A stretch of 64,000 bases of DNA from Alloalcanivorax profundimaris (lineage in GTDB: Bacteria > Pseudomonadota > Gammaproteobacteria > Pseudomonadales > Alcanivoracaceae): the NCBI RefSeq assembly GCF_015265435.1, contig NZ_JABJWH010000006.1, positions 124,001-188,000 on the forward strand. Reading direction: 5' to 3'. A program made the translations under genes and the position numbers. Shown here piece by piece: positions 1 through 9,615 of this stretch. Position 1 is the first letter of the stretch. Each line of letters starts with the position of its first letter. The notes beneath the pieces were generated by a model, which ran no database searches, had not been told where the DNA came from, and saw only the letters and a list, made by a program, of their open reading frames with translations.

Positions 1-1746
<1,746 letters not shown>

Positions 1747-1772
1747 GCCTCCCGGTCATACCGACCCCCTAT

Positions 1773-1802
1773 AAAAAAACCCCGCTTCGGCGGGGTTTTT
1801 TT
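1773..1802. terminator. Bidirectional rho-independent terminator between groEL and the anion transporter
   Basis: A perfect 6-bp stem CCCCGC-TTCG-GCGGGG (1780-1795) has a stable UUCG-type tetraloop. It is flanked by seven A before and seven T after, so it can stop transcription from both sides. It lies between the convergent groEL and transporter genes. Confidence 0.95.
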
Positions 1803-1835
1803 ATGTCTGCCCGCTCGTGCGGGGGAGGCCGGTGT

Positions 1836-3293
1836 CTACATCAGCTTCATCAGGGGCAGCGCCAGCAGGGTGATCAGCACCACGCCGATCAGGTTGAGCA
1901 CCAGGCCGGCGCGGATCATCGACTGGATGCGCATGTGGCCGGCGGCGAACACGATGGCGTTGGGCGGCGTGGCCACCGGCATCATGAAGGCGCAGCTGGC
2001 GGCCACCGCCGCCGGGATGGTGGTGAGCAGCGGCGAGATGTCCTGGGACACCGCCAGGGCGCCCAGCAGCGGCAGGAAGGCCGCCGCCGTGGCGGTGTTG
2101 GAGGTCACCTCGGTGAGGAACAGGATCACCAGCACCACCAGGCCCACGATCATCAGGATCGGGAAGCCCTGCAGCACCTGCAACTGCTCGGCGATCCATT
2201 TCGCCAGGCCGGAACCGGAAATCGCCGCCGCCAGGGACAGGCCGCCGCCGAACAGCAGCAGCACGCCCCAGGGCAGATCCCGGGCGCTTTCCCAGGTGAG
2301 CAGCCGCTCCCCCTTGCCGTCGCCGCTGGGCGCCAGGAACATGAGCAGGCCGGCGGTGATGGCGATGCCGGTGTCGCTGAGCCAGGTCAGACCCAGGTGG
2401 CTGCTCAGGAACGGCCGGCCGATCCAGGCCAGGGCGGCGAGCACGAAGATCGCCGCCACCCGTTTCTCGGCGCTGGAAATGGTGCCCATCTTCGCCAGCT
2501 CCTGGTCGATCAGCGCGCCGCTGTCGCCGCCGTTGTCCAGCTTGAAGCCGCCGCGCGTCAGCCACCACCAGGCCACCAGCATCATGGAAACACTGATCGG
2601 CACGCCCACGATCATCCACTGGGCGAAGCCCAGTTCGATGCCCTGGTTGTCGTGCAGGTACCCGGCCAGCAGGGAATTGGGCGGCGTGCCGATCAGGGTG
2701 GCCACGCCGCCGATGCTGGCGGAGTAGGCGATGGCCAGCAGCAGGGCGGTGGCGTAGCGGTTCACCTCGCGGCGGTCGCCGCCGCCGTCGTCCAGCAGGC
2801 TGATCACCGACATGCCGATGGGCAGCATCATGATCGCCGTGGCGGTGTTCGACACCCACATGCTGAGGAAACCGGTGGCGATCATGAAGCCGCCGATCTG
2901 GCGGCGCGGTTGCGTCCCCACCACGCGCAGCACGTGCAGGGCCAGCCGCCGGTGCAGATGCCAGTGCTGCATGGCCAGACCCAGCAGGAAACCGCCGAAG
3001 AACAGGAACACCACCGGGTTGGCGTAGGCGGCGGCGGTGGTGGACATGTCGGTGATGCCCAGCGCCGGCGACAGCGCCAGCGGCAGCAGGGCGGTGGCGG
3101 GAATCGGCAGCGCCTCGGTGGCCCACCAGGTGGCCATCAACAGGGCCAGTCCCACGCAGGCCCAGGCCGGATCCGGCAGGCCCGCCGGCGGCGGCGCCAC
3201 CAGGGTGATGATCAGCCACAGGGGGCCGAGCCACAGGCCGATCACGGCGGCGCGCCCGGGTCGGGTAACGGAGGAGGAAGACGGAGAGGACAT
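1836..3293 (-). CDS. SLC13/DASS family sodium:dicarboxylate (anion) symporter
   Basis: This is a 485-residue polytopic inner-membrane protein of the divalent anion:sodium symporter family (the VcINDY, SdcS, CitT group). These proteins import C4-dicarboxylates, citrate or sulfate with Na+. Both family signature SNT motifs are visible: WVSNTATAIMMLPIG in the N-terminal half and VTSNTATAAAFLPLL in the C-terminal half, each followed by a Pro-containing hairpin (GTPPNS, ATPPNA). About a dozen hydrophobic segments are evident. The start is the ATG at 3293; the gene is divergent from rrtA. The substrate cannot be told from sequence; di- or tricarboxylate is most likely. Confidence 0.9.
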   Translation of the reverse strand: MSSPSSSSVTRPGRAAVIGLWLGPLWLIITLVAPPPAGLPDPAWACVGLALLMATWWATEALPIPATALLPLALSPALGITDMSTTAAAYANPVVFLFFGGFLLGLAMQHWHLHRRLALHVLRVVGTQPRRQIGGFMIATGFLSMWVSNTATAIMMLPIGMSVISLLDDGGGDRREVNRYATALLLAIAYSASIGGVATLIGTPPNSLLAGYLHDNQGIELGFAQWMIVGVPISVSMMLVAWWWLTRGGFKLDNGGDSGALIDQELAKMGTISSAEKRVAAIFVLAALAWIGRPFLSSHLGLTWLSDTGIAITAGLLMFLAPSGDGKGERLLTWESARDLPWGVLLLFGGGLSLAAAISGSGLAKWIAEQLQVLQGFPILMIVGLVVLVILFLTEVTSNTATAAAFLPLLGALAVSQDISPLLTTIPAAVAASCAFMMPVATPPNAIVFAAGHMRIQSMIRAGLVLNLIGVVLITLLALPLMKLM

Positions 3294-3410
3294 GGCGTCT
3301 CGGCGATTGTTGTGCGTGGATGGCGCGGGGCACCGGGAAGGGCGCTATTTTAACCAAGGTGGGGCCGGCGCGCAGTGGGCAATTCCGGGCCGCCGGCGTA
3401 TGCTGCGCCC

Positions 3411-4016
3411 ATGAAAGCCCGCGACCCCAAGCTGTTCATCCACGCCGCCGCCTTTGCCGCCCTGGTCCTGATCCTGGGCCTGGCCCATGCCTGGGTCAAT
3501 GCGACCTTGCGCTATGATCGCGCGGCGCTTGAGGCGGGTCAGATTTGGCGTCTGTTCAGCGCCCACCTGGTCCATCTGAACCACTGGCACACCCTGATGA
3601 ACCTGGCCGGCCTGGGGCTGATCCTGTTCTTCTTCCGTGACTTGCTGGACCGCCGCCGGTTCTGGCTGTGGTTCCTGGTCAGCGCGCCCCTGGTGAGCCT
3701 GGCCATGTTCGTGCTGGACCCGGGGCTGGACTGGTACGTGGGTCTGTCCGGCCTGCTGCAGGGGCTGCTGGTGTACTGCCTGGTGATCGGCTGGCGCGGC
3801 AACCCGGTGCTGCATTCCGTGGTGCTGGCGCTGGTGGTGGGCCGCCTGATCTGGGAGCAGATGCCGGGCTATGATCTGGATTACCTGCGCGCCTGGATCC
3901 ACGGCCGGGTCTACGTGAACGCCCATCTGTACGGCGCCCTTGCCGGGGCCTTGTTGGCCGTGGCCCAGGGGCTGGCGGCCCGGTTTGGTCGTCCCGCGAT
4001 ACAGCCGCGGGCGTGA
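3411..4016 (+). CDS. rrtA: Rhombosortase (rhomboid-family GlyGly-CTERM sorting protease)
   Basis: This is a 201-residue intramembrane serine protease of the rhombosortase branch. Known members cleave proteins carrying a C-terminal GlyGly-CTERM tripartite tail. There are about six hydrophobic segments. The catalytic Ser is in GLSG (Ser113) and the His in AHLYGALAG (His172). The conserved HLNHWHTLMN block is at 55-64. I chose the ATG at 3411 because an upstream in-frame GTG (3375) adds a non-conserved 12-residue stretch. No GlyGly-CTERM substrate is encoded in this window, so its targets lie elsewhere. Confidence 0.85.
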   Translation: MKARDPKLFIHAAAFAALVLILGLAHAWVNATLRYDRAALEAGQIWRLFSAHLVHLNHWHTLMNLAGLGLILFFFRDLLDRRRFWLWFLVSAPLVSLAMFVLDPGLDWYVGLSGLLQGLLVYCLVIGWRGNPVLHSVVLALVVGRLIWEQMPGYDLDYLRAWIHGRVYVNAHLYGALAGALLAVAQGLAARFGRPAIQPRA

Positions 4017-4059
4017 ATTTGCTAAGCTGCGCGTCATCCGTGTTTTCACCGAGCCGACC

Positions 4060-4920
4060 ATGAACGAAGCGCAACGCCAAAGCTATTTGCGGGCCCTGGG
4101 ACTGACCCCCTGGGTGGCGCTGACGCCCCTGCCCGGCGCGGCGCCCAGCGAAACGCTGGACTGGGACGCGGAAACCGACGGCCAGCCGGCGCCAGTGGCC
4201 GACGCGGTGCCCGCCTCCGTGGTGCCCAGGCCGGCCACGGCCCCTTCGGCGCCGCCGGGGGAAGAGCCCTCAGCGGTAGGTGAAGGTAAAAAGCCCTCAG
4301 CGGGAGGTGAAGGTAGAGAGCCCTCAGCGGGGGGTAGAGAGCCCTCAGCGCGCGAGGAACAGCCTTCGCGGCCGGTGCAAGAACCGCCGCCCGGGCAGGC
4401 GTCACCGCCCCGGGAAGAGGCGCGGGTGGCGGAGACTCAGGGGACGTTCACGGAGGGCGGCGGTCGAGCGGATGTTCTGGTATTCACCCTGGAAGTGCAC
4501 CTGGCCGGCGACACCTGGGTGGTGTTCCAGCAGGAGGACCCCAGTGCCCCGGAACTGGGGCGTCACGCCGGCACCCTGGCCGGTTCCCTGCTGGCGGTAT
4601 TCGGCGCCGGCCGGGAGCGGCCGCGCCGTTTCTATTGCCCGCTGGCCGGGCAGCCCACCGGCGCCGGAGAAGCGGCCCAGGCGCTGCGCGCCTTCGTCGC
4701 CGGCCTGGCCCGCCGACAGGGCGGCGAGCGGGTGCTGATGTGCCTGGACGACAACCTGGCCGGCGCGCTGTTCGAGCAACCGCGCTATCAACCGTTCCAG
4801 CTCGGTGACCTGCCGGCGCTGGTGGTGAGCAGCCTGGAGGAAATGCTCGCCGAGCCGGTGCGCCACAAGCGTGACAGCTGGCGGGCCATGGTGACCGAGG
4901 GGTTCGGCGGGCGCGGCTGA
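4060..4920 (+). CDS. Low-complexity HolD-like protein (possible DNA polymerase III psi subunit) upstream of rimI
   Basis: This is a 286-residue soluble protein. Its first 30 residues (QRQSYLRALGLTPWVAL) resemble the N-terminal chi-contact peptide of E. coli HolD (LQQLGITQW). The gene also overlaps rimI, as holD does in E. coli. Residues about 45-140 are a Pro/Ala/Glu/Gly-rich linker containing the repeat PSAGGEGRE. A globular part follows (about 145-286), including a block like RPRRFYCPLAG. The holD assignment is inferred from context and the N-terminal peptide only. The alternative is an uncharacterised protein of the same synteny, which annotation pipelines may misname as TonB-like because of the linker. 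Confidence 0.6.
   Translation: MNEAQRQSYLRALGLTPWVALTPLPGAAPSETLDWDAETDGQPAPVADAVPASVVPRPATAPSAPPGEEPSAVGEGKKPSAGGEGREPSAGGREPSAREEQPSRPVQEPPPGQASPPREEARVAETQGTFTEGGGRADVLVFTLEVHLAGDTWVVFQQEDPSAPELGRHAGTLAGSLLAVFGAGRERPRRFYCPLAGQPTGAGEAAQALRAFVAGLARRQGGERVLMCLDDNLAGALFEQPRYQPFQLGDLPALVVSSLEEMLAEPVRHKRDSWRAMVTEGFGGRG
4266..4350 (+). repeat. In-frame tandem repeat inside the HolD-like gene
   Basis: The decamer GCCCTCAGCG occurs at 4266, 4293, 4320 and 4341, giving periods of 27, 27 and 21 bases. The repeat stays in frame and encodes PSA(V/G)GEG(K/R)(K/E). The spacing, in multiples of three, is typical of slippage or unequal-crossover expansion in a disordered linker. Confidence 0.85.
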
Positions 4921-5420
4921 TGGTGGGAGCGGTGAGCAATGCCCGGGCGGACGGCCCGGCCGGCGCCCGGCTGCGCGCCCTGACCAGCGCCGACCTGGAC
5001 CGGGTGCAGGCCATCGAGGAGGCCAGCCAGGTCACTCCCTGGAGCCCGGGCAATTTCCGCGACTGCCTGCGTAGCGGTTATCGCTGCCAGGTGGCCACCG
5101 TGGACGGCGTGCCGGTGGCCTTCATGATTCTTTCCAGCGTGCTCGACGAATGTCACCTGCTCAACATTGCCGTGGCCCCGGCCTGGCAGCGCCGCGGGCT
5201 GGCCCGCTGGATGCTGCGCCGGGCCCTGGCGGCCGCCGAGGCGGAGGACATGTCGGTGATGTTCCTGGAGGTGCGTGCCGGCAACCATGGCGCCCAGCGT
5301 CTGTATCGGGAGCTGGGGTTCGAGGAAACGGGGCGCCGCAAGGGCTACTACCGTACCCGGGCGGAGGCCCGGGAGGACGCGGTGCTGATGATGGTGGAGA
5401 TCGCCGGCTGCCATAAGTAA
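4920..5420 (+). CDS. rimI: Ribosomal protein S18 alanine N-acetyltransferase RimI (GNAT)
   Basis: This 166-residue GNAT-fold acetyltransferase is expected to acetylate the N-terminal Ala of ribosomal protein S18 using acetyl-CoA. The acetyl-CoA binding motif A reads AVAPAWQRRGLARWML. The following LEVRAGNHGAQRLYRELGF and GRRKGYY blocks are typical of RimI. The ATG overlaps the stop of the HolD-like gene by one base (TGATG), so the two are translationally coupled. The first 17 residues are poorly conserved, and a start slightly downstream is possible. Confidence 0.9.
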   Translation: MVGAVSNARADGPAGARLRALTSADLDRVQAIEEASQVTPWSPGNFRDCLRSGYRCQVATVDGVPVAFMILSSVLDECHLLNIAVAPAWQRRGLARWMLRRALAAAEAEDMSVMFLEVRAGNHGAQRLYRELGFEETGRRKGYYRTRAEAREDAVLMMVEIAGCHK

Positions 5421-5459
5421 GGCTGTTCGCGCGTTAGTGGAGAACCCTCCATCGTGGCC

Positions 5460-5570
5460 GCGTCCCGGTGTGGTCCCCCTTTCCGGGAACGCCGCGAGTA
5501 CGTCCCTGTAGGCTCCCTTTCGAACGTCCTGTTCTCAAGGGTCCCGGAAAGGGGGACCACACCGGGACGC
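5460..5570. repeat. 29-bp perfect inverted repeat around a 53-bp spacer
   Basis: The left arm 5460-5488 and right arm 5542-5570 are exact reverse complements over 29 bases (outer end GCGTCCCGGTGTGG, inner end CTTTCCGGGA). They enclose 53 bp with no coding signal. It lies between the convergent rimI and lipoprotein genes. The right arm runs directly into the composite REP element at 5564. It looks like a non-autonomous extragenic element and could act as a terminator. Confidence 0.85.
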
Positions 5571-5690
5571 TCCGAGGTAGCGTCTCGCGCGGCTCCGTAG
5601 GTGGGGGTTGGGTAGGAGCGACTTCAGTCGCGATGAAGGTGGTACGGCGGTTGATCGCGACTGAAGCGGAACGCCGGCCGGGCGGCGCTA
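5564..5690. repeat. Composite REP element, copy A
   Basis: The element has two parts. The first is a conserved block with the hairpin GACGCT-N7-AGCGTC (5566-5584) followed by CGCGCGGCTCCGTAG. The second is a pair of head-to-head REP units: GGAGCGACTTCAGTCGCGA at 5612-5633 and its inverted partner at 5652-5673. The same parts occur at 16302-16413 (inverted) and 23703-23830. The gap 5421-5687 holds no gene. Confidence 0.85.
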
Positions 5691-6113
5691 CCGTTCCGGG
5701 CGCGGGATGCGCCAGCCTTCGTCGGTGCGGCGCAGGTCCAGGCGGCGTTCCTGGTTGAAGGTGTCGCCTTCCTCGAAATCGCCGAATTCCACCCGGACCG
5801 CCGCCAGCGCCATGACCATGGCGAAGCGGTCCATGGCGTCGCGCTCCTCGTCGTTTTTCACCGTCTGACTGTATTCGGACAGGCCCTGGCGGGCTTCCAT
5901 GGTGTAGCGCACGTCCAGGGTGAGCTGGTCGTCGTTGTCCTGGGGGTAGGCCTCGAGGATCTCCACCTCGGTGACGGTGAACAGCCCGTCCAGGTGGGCC
6001 CGTTGCAGTTCCTGCTCCAGGGCGTCACGGATCACGCCGTCGTCGGGTGTGTCGCCGCAGGCGACCAGCAGGGCGGACAGGATCAGCAGAGGGGCGAGAA
6101 AAAGCGCGCGCAT
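5688..6113 (-). CDS. Predicted lipoprotein of unknown function
   Basis: This is a 141-residue secreted protein. It has a signal peptide (MRALFLAPLLILSALL) and lipobox LVAC, so lipidation at Cys19 is expected. The mature part is acidic. It contains a TVTEVEILEAYPQ strand and a later VEFGDFEEG segment, and looks like a small alpha/beta domain. It is 75 bp downstream of the EAL/HDOD gene on the same strand, so it may share that transcript, but no flagellar role can be read from it. I do not recognise the family. Confidence 0.75.
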   Translation of the reverse strand: MRALFLAPLLILSALLVACGDTPDDGVIRDALEQELQRAHLDGLFTVTEVEILEAYPQDNDDQLTLDVRYTMEARQGLSEYSQTVKNDEERDAMDRFAMVMALAAVRVEFGDFEEGDTFNQERRLDLRRTDEGWRIPRPER

Positions 6114-6188
6114 GGGGCATCCTTGTTATCGATTATTGGATTCCGGTGGCGCGCTACTGTAGCACGGGCGTTCACCGCCCGTCCCCGG

Positions 6189-7433
6189 TCAGTCCGGGGA
6201 CATGGCCTGCTGCACCTGGCGGGCCCAGGCGACGCTGTGCCGGTAGGCCACTTCGTAATAGCGGCGGTCGCCGAGCAGGCGCAGGGCGTCGAAGCGGCCC
6301 GCCTGGTAGGCTTCCACCTCGGTGAGGATTTCGCCGAGGCCGCCGGCGCGTTGCAGCAGGGCGGCCTTGACGTCCTGGCTCAGGGGCACCTGTTCCATCA
6401 GTTCCGGCATGCCGATGTCGAGCAGGGCGTCCAGCTGCGAGAGCAGCCCGACGATGAAGTGGTCCACCGGGTTGGCCCGGTCGCACAGTTCCGAGAGCGC
6501 CTCGCACATGCGCCCGCGCACCAGCATGTCCCGGGTCAGGGCCTCGGGTTTTTCCGGGGCGCCCTCCACCAGGAACAGGTTCGCCCAGCGGCGGATTTCG
6601 TCCAGCCCGAGCAGGGCGATGGCGTGGGAAATGGAGTTCACCTCCCGGCGCAGGCCCATGGCGGCGGAGTTCACCGTGCGCAGGATGCGCCAGGTGAGCT
6701 GGGCGTCCTTGATGGCGATTTCCTCCAGCCGCGCCGGGGAGGCGTCCGGGCTGTGCAGCTCCGAGAGCAGTTGCAGCAAAAGGAGCTTGTTGCCGGCGAT
6801 TTTCTTGCCTTTCACCGGCTCCGGGGCGCGCAGGAAGTCGCCCTGGTAATAGTCGAAACCCAGCTCCACGCAATGGCGGAAGGCGCCCCGATCGTCGAGC
6901 CGGTCGGCGAGCATTTCCACGCCATGGCGGCGCAGCCGCTCGGCGGCGCGGCGCACGCCGTCACGGTCCAGCTGGCGGGTGTTGACCTTGACGATGTGCA
7001 CCACGTCCAGCAGCACGTCCAGTTCGTCATCGTCCGGGTCGTAATCTGCCAGGGCCAGGCGGTAGCCGCGTCGGGCCAGGCCGCGCAGGCGTTCCACCAG
7101 GTCCGAGGTCAGCAGCAGGTCGCCGGGAATTTCCAGGATGTACTGTTTCTTCGGCAGGGCGGTGAGCTGGGGCGCCAGCACCACTTCCTCGGACACCCGC
7201 AGGAAGGTGGGCACCGCTTCCACGCGGCCGTTCTGGAACAGCGACGCATAGGTGCCCAGGATCACCGGCGAGGAGTGTTCCAGGTCGGACAGGGAGGCGC
7301 CCTGGTCGCCGCCGTTCTGCTCCAGCAGCAGTTGGATGGCGGCCACGTCCTGGCCTCGGTTGTACACCGGCCGGCAGGCCAGCAAGACGTCGATTTTTTC
7401 GTCCTCGTCGAGGATATCCCGGGTTTTCGTCAC
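6189..7433 (-). CDS. Degenerate EAL plus HDOD domain signalling protein (CdgJ/YuxH-like)
   Basis: This is a 414-residue cytoplasmic protein. Residues about 10-210 fold like an EAL domain but lack the catalytic signature. There is no E-A-L near the N-terminus (CRPVYNRGQ instead), LADYD replaces DDFG, and VKVN replaces IKID. The C-terminal EAL-like peptide YYQGDFLRAP remains. Residues about 215-410 are an HDOD domain (ILRTVNSAAMG, ISHAIALLGLDEIRRWA). Vibrio cholerae CdgJ has this architecture and affects motility. Here it sits 48 bp after flgN in the flgM-flgN transcript, which argues for a regulatory role in motility rather than c-di-GMP hydrolysis. Confidence 0.88.
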   Translation of the reverse strand: MTKTRDILDEDEKIDVLLACRPVYNRGQDVAAIQLLLEQNGGDQGASLSDLEHSSPVILGTYASLFQNGRVEAVPTFLRVSEEVVLAPQLTALPKKQYILEIPGDLLLTSDLVERLRGLARRGYRLALADYDPDDDELDVLLDVVHIVKVNTRQLDRDGVRRAAERLRRHGVEMLADRLDDRGAFRHCVELGFDYYQGDFLRAPEPVKGKKIAGNKLLLLQLLSELHSPDASPARLEEIAIKDAQLTWRILRTVNSAAMGLRREVNSISHAIALLGLDEIRRWANLFLVEGAPEKPEALTRDMLVRGRMCEALSELCDRANPVDHFIVGLLSQLDALLDIGMPELMEQVPLSQDVKAALLQRAGGLGEILTEVEAYQAGRFDALRLLGDRRYYEVAYRHSVAWARQVQQAMSPD

Positions 7434-7481
7434 GGATTGGTGTTCCTGTGATGAATGTGGCTTGCCGCGGGGCGGCGCGGT

Positions 7482-7931
7482 TCAGGCGCGCTGGTCAACG
7501 CGCCCGCCGCCGGCCCTTGCCTGGCCGTCGGGGCCGTACAGGCCGCGTCCGGCCCATTCCCGCAGCCCGTTTAGAAGGCGCTGGTTGCTTTCCATGCGCA
7601 CTCCGATCAGTACGCCGTTGGTGCGATTCAGTTCGGCGGCCCGTTGCGCGGTGGCCTGGAGGGTCGCCCACAGGTCGGCGCAACCGGCCTGGCGGGCGGC
7701 CCGGCGGTCGCCTTCCCGGTCATCGCGGTAGCCCAGGCGGCGCTGCACTTCCCGGCGGCGGCGCTCGAAATCGTCCAGCGCCGCCAGGCAGGCCTGCTTG
7801 CGTTCCGCCAGGCGGCCCAGTTCGGCGCCGTCCACCTCCCCGGCGGCCAGCAGCGCCCGTTCGCGCTCCAGCAAATCCACCAGTTCGTCGAGGCGCTCAC
7901 CGTGGCGCTGCAAATGGGCCGCCAGGCTCAT
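7482..7931 (-). CDS. flgN: FlgN, export chaperone for hook-filament junction proteins
   Basis: This 149-residue, almost entirely helical cytoplasmic protein fits the FlgN family, which escorts FlgK and FlgL to the export gate. The N-terminal half is a long amphipathic helix rich in Leu and charged residues. The C-terminal half has the family motif ELNRTNGVLIGVRMESNQRL, in which the NGxLI part is typical. I chose the ATG at 7931, one base after the flgM stop (TGAAATG). A start six codons earlier would lie inside flgM. Its position after flgM is the standard arrangement. Confidence 0.92.
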   Translation of the reverse strand: MSLAAHLQRHGERLDELVDLLERERALLAAGEVDGAELGRLAERKQACLAALDDFERRRREVQRRLGYRDDREGDRRAARQAGCADLWATLQATAQRAAELNRTNGVLIGVRMESNQRLLNGLREWAGRGLYGPDGQARAGGGRVDQRA

Positions 7932-7932
7932 T

Positions 7933-8211
7933 TCAGCGGTCCTCGCCAAGCAGGTCCTGGACGCTCTGGATCAGGCCGTCGGCGATGCGGTCGGCGCGGA
8001 TTTCCAGGCGGCCTTCGGCGATCGCCTGGCGCACTTCCTCCACCCGGGCCTGGTCGATGTCCTGGCCGTCGCCGGTGGGCGCGCGCAGATGCGCCACTTC
8101 ACCGGCGCTGGCGGCGTCCGGTCGCTGGCCGTCGGTGCCGACCTTTTCGCCGGCCTTGCCCTGATTCACCGTTCCCGGCGGATACAGGTGGGAAACGTTA
8201 TCGATTTTCAA
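7933..8211 (-). CDS. flgM: FlgM, anti-sigma-28 factor
   Basis: This 92-residue, largely disordered protein binds FliA and keeps it inactive until the hook-basal body is complete and FlgM is exported. The N-terminus (MKIDNV) is typical. The C-terminal half carries the FliA-binding helices (RVEEVRQAIAEGRLEI, RADRIADGLI). A consensus sigma-28 promoter lies 31 bases upstream, giving the usual feedback loop. A class II transcript from flgA could also read through. Confidence 0.95.
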   Translation of the reverse strand: MKIDNVSHLYPPGTVNQGKAGEKVGTDGQRPDAASAGEVAHLRAPTGDGQDIDQARVEEVRQAIAEGRLEIRADRIADGLIQSVQDLLGEDR

Positions 8212-8242
8212 GGGAAACCCTCCATCACGCTGTCATCCCGGA

Positions 8243-8269
8243 GTATCGGCCCCGCCATGGGGAACTTTA
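8243..8269 (-). promoter_or_regulatory. Sigma-28 (FliA) promoter of flgM
   Basis: On the minus strand TAAA (8269-8266), a 15-base spacer and GCCGATAC (8250-8243) match the FliA consensus. The -10 box ends 31 bases before the flgM ATG. It lies in the gap between flgA and flgM. Confidence 0.9.
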
Positions 8270-8297
8270 GTCCCAATCCGTGATGACGGTCCCATTT

Positions 8298-9017
8298 TCA
8301 ATAGCTTACCCGCGCCTCGCCGGGGCCGGTGACCCGCGCCGTGACCACCTCACGGTTGGGCAGGCGCACCCGCACCGGGCCGCCCAGGGCCGCTTCGTCC
8401 AGGGCGTGGCCCTCCCGGGTAATGCGGAAGCCGTCACCGCCGGCCACCAGGGTCACGGTCTGGCGCCGCGCCACCAGGGGCGGCTTGCGAATCTGATGGG
8501 CGCGGGGCACCTGGCCGGCGGCCAGGGCGCGGCGCGCCTCGCGGCCCAGCAGGGCCTGTTTGTCCAGCACCGCCTGGTCCGGCAGCGCCGCCAGGTCGCC
8601 GTGGCGGCGTTCCAGGGCGCCGTCGTCGATCACGGTGCCGGCTTCCAGGCGCCGGGCGGTGACCCAGTAATCGCCGATCACCGACACCCGGGCGCGCCGG
8701 TAGCGCACCGTGGCGCCCCCGTCATCGCAATGAACCCCCACCGTGACCCGACCCGCCAGGGGCTGTTCCCGGCCCGGCATGAACGGGCGCGGCGAAGGGC
8801 AGGGTGGCATGGCGGCGGTGGCCGGCGCCACGGTGACCGAGACCCGGCCGTCCAGCCCGGCGGCGCGCTCTTCCAGATAGGCCTGGACCCGCGTCGCCAC
8901 GGCGTCGTCCGCCGGGGCATCGTCCAGCGGGGCGCCCGGGGCGGCGGGCACCAGCAGCAGGCCGGCGAGCAGCGCGGCGAGCCGGCGCGGGCCCCGTTGA
9001 AGGCATCGGGCGTTCAT
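8298..9017 (-). CDS. flgA: FlgA, P-ring assembly chaperone
   Basis: This 239-residue periplasmic chaperone is needed for FlgI P-ring assembly. The signal peptide is MNARCLQRGPRRLAALLAG followed by a hydrophobic core and an Ala-Pro-Gly-Ala cleavage area. The C-terminal SAF/FlgA domain contains ARRLEAGTVIDDGALE, PRAHQIRKPPLV and VTARVTGPG. I chose the ATG at 9017 because the longer frame adds 58 non-conserved residues that would bury the signal peptide; an AGGGAG site precedes 9017. It is divergent from flgB. Confidence 0.92.
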   Translation of the reverse strand: MNARCLQRGPRRLAALLAGLLLVPAAPGAPLDDAPADDAVATRVQAYLEERAAGLDGRVSVTVAPATAAMPPCPSPRPFMPGREQPLAGRVTVGVHCDDGGATVRYRRARVSVIGDYWVTARRLEAGTVIDDGALERRHGDLAALPDQAVLDKQALLGREARRALAAGQVPRAHQIRKPPLVARRQTVTLVAGGDGFRITREGHALDEAALGGPVRVRLPNREVVTARVTGPGEARVSY

Positions 9018-9189
9018 GATCCGGGTGCTCCCTTCGCGTTTCCGTATCGCGTTTTCATACCGGCATTCTAAGGAGCCCGTCACCCGGGCGATGAATCGAA
9101 ATGGGGCCGAAACCGTGTCCTGTTCACGCCTTTGCCGTGACCCCATCCTGGTTAGTCTGCCATCGACCGTATTTTCGTGGAGTTTCGGC

Positions 9190-9597
9190 ATGATCGACCG
9201 GCTCGCCGCCGCCCTGAACTACGACCAGGAGGCGCTTGGACTGCGCCACCAGCGTCAACAGGTGCTGGCCAACAACATCGCCAACGCGGATACCCCCCAC
9301 TACAAGGCCCGCGATTTTGACTTCGGCCGGGAGTTGTCCCGCGCCATGGACAATGGCGCCAGCGGCGGCCTGGCCTTGCGCACCACCGCCGCCGGGCATA
9401 TTCCCGCCCAGAGCCACGGCCGCGACGTGGGGGATCTGCTCTACCGGGTACCGGCCCAGCCCAGCCTGGACGGCAACACTGTGGACATGGATGTGGAACG
9501 GGTGCAATTCGCCGACAACGCGGTGCGCTACCAGGCCGCGCTCACCATGCTCAACGGCCGTATTCAGGGCCTTAAATCCGCCATGCAGTCCGAATAA
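9190..9597 (+). CDS. flgB: FlgB, proximal rod protein
   Basis: This 135-residue rod protein is the first gene of flgBCDEFGHIJ. The family N-terminal motif LANNIANADTPHYKARDFDF is visible, and the C-terminal helix (ADNAVRYQAALTMLNGRIQGLKSAM) closes the coiled coil. The ATG at 9190 follows GTGGAG. The 172-bp divergent gap to flgA must hold the class II promoter, but I see no sigma-28 or sigma-54 consensus there. That agrees with FlhDC/sigma-70 control. Confidence 0.96.
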   Translation: MIDRLAAALNYDQEALGLRHQRQQVLANNIANADTPHYKARDFDFGRELSRAMDNGASGGLALRTTAAGHIPAQSHGRDVGDLLYRVPAQPSLDGNTVDMDVERVQFADNAVRYQAALTMLNGRIQGLKSAMQSE

Positions 9598-9615
9598 GGG
9601 CGCCAGGAGATTCTC

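Noticed and set aside
1803..3353. Long plus-strand open frame opposite the SLC13 transporter
   Set aside because: It is rich in His, Gln and Gly as expected from an antisense frame of a high-GC gene, and the transporter on the minus strand has clear family motifs.
5441..5690. CRISPR-like array between rimI and the lipoprotein gene
   Set aside because: There are only inverted and REP-type repeats, no regular direct repeats with unique spacers.
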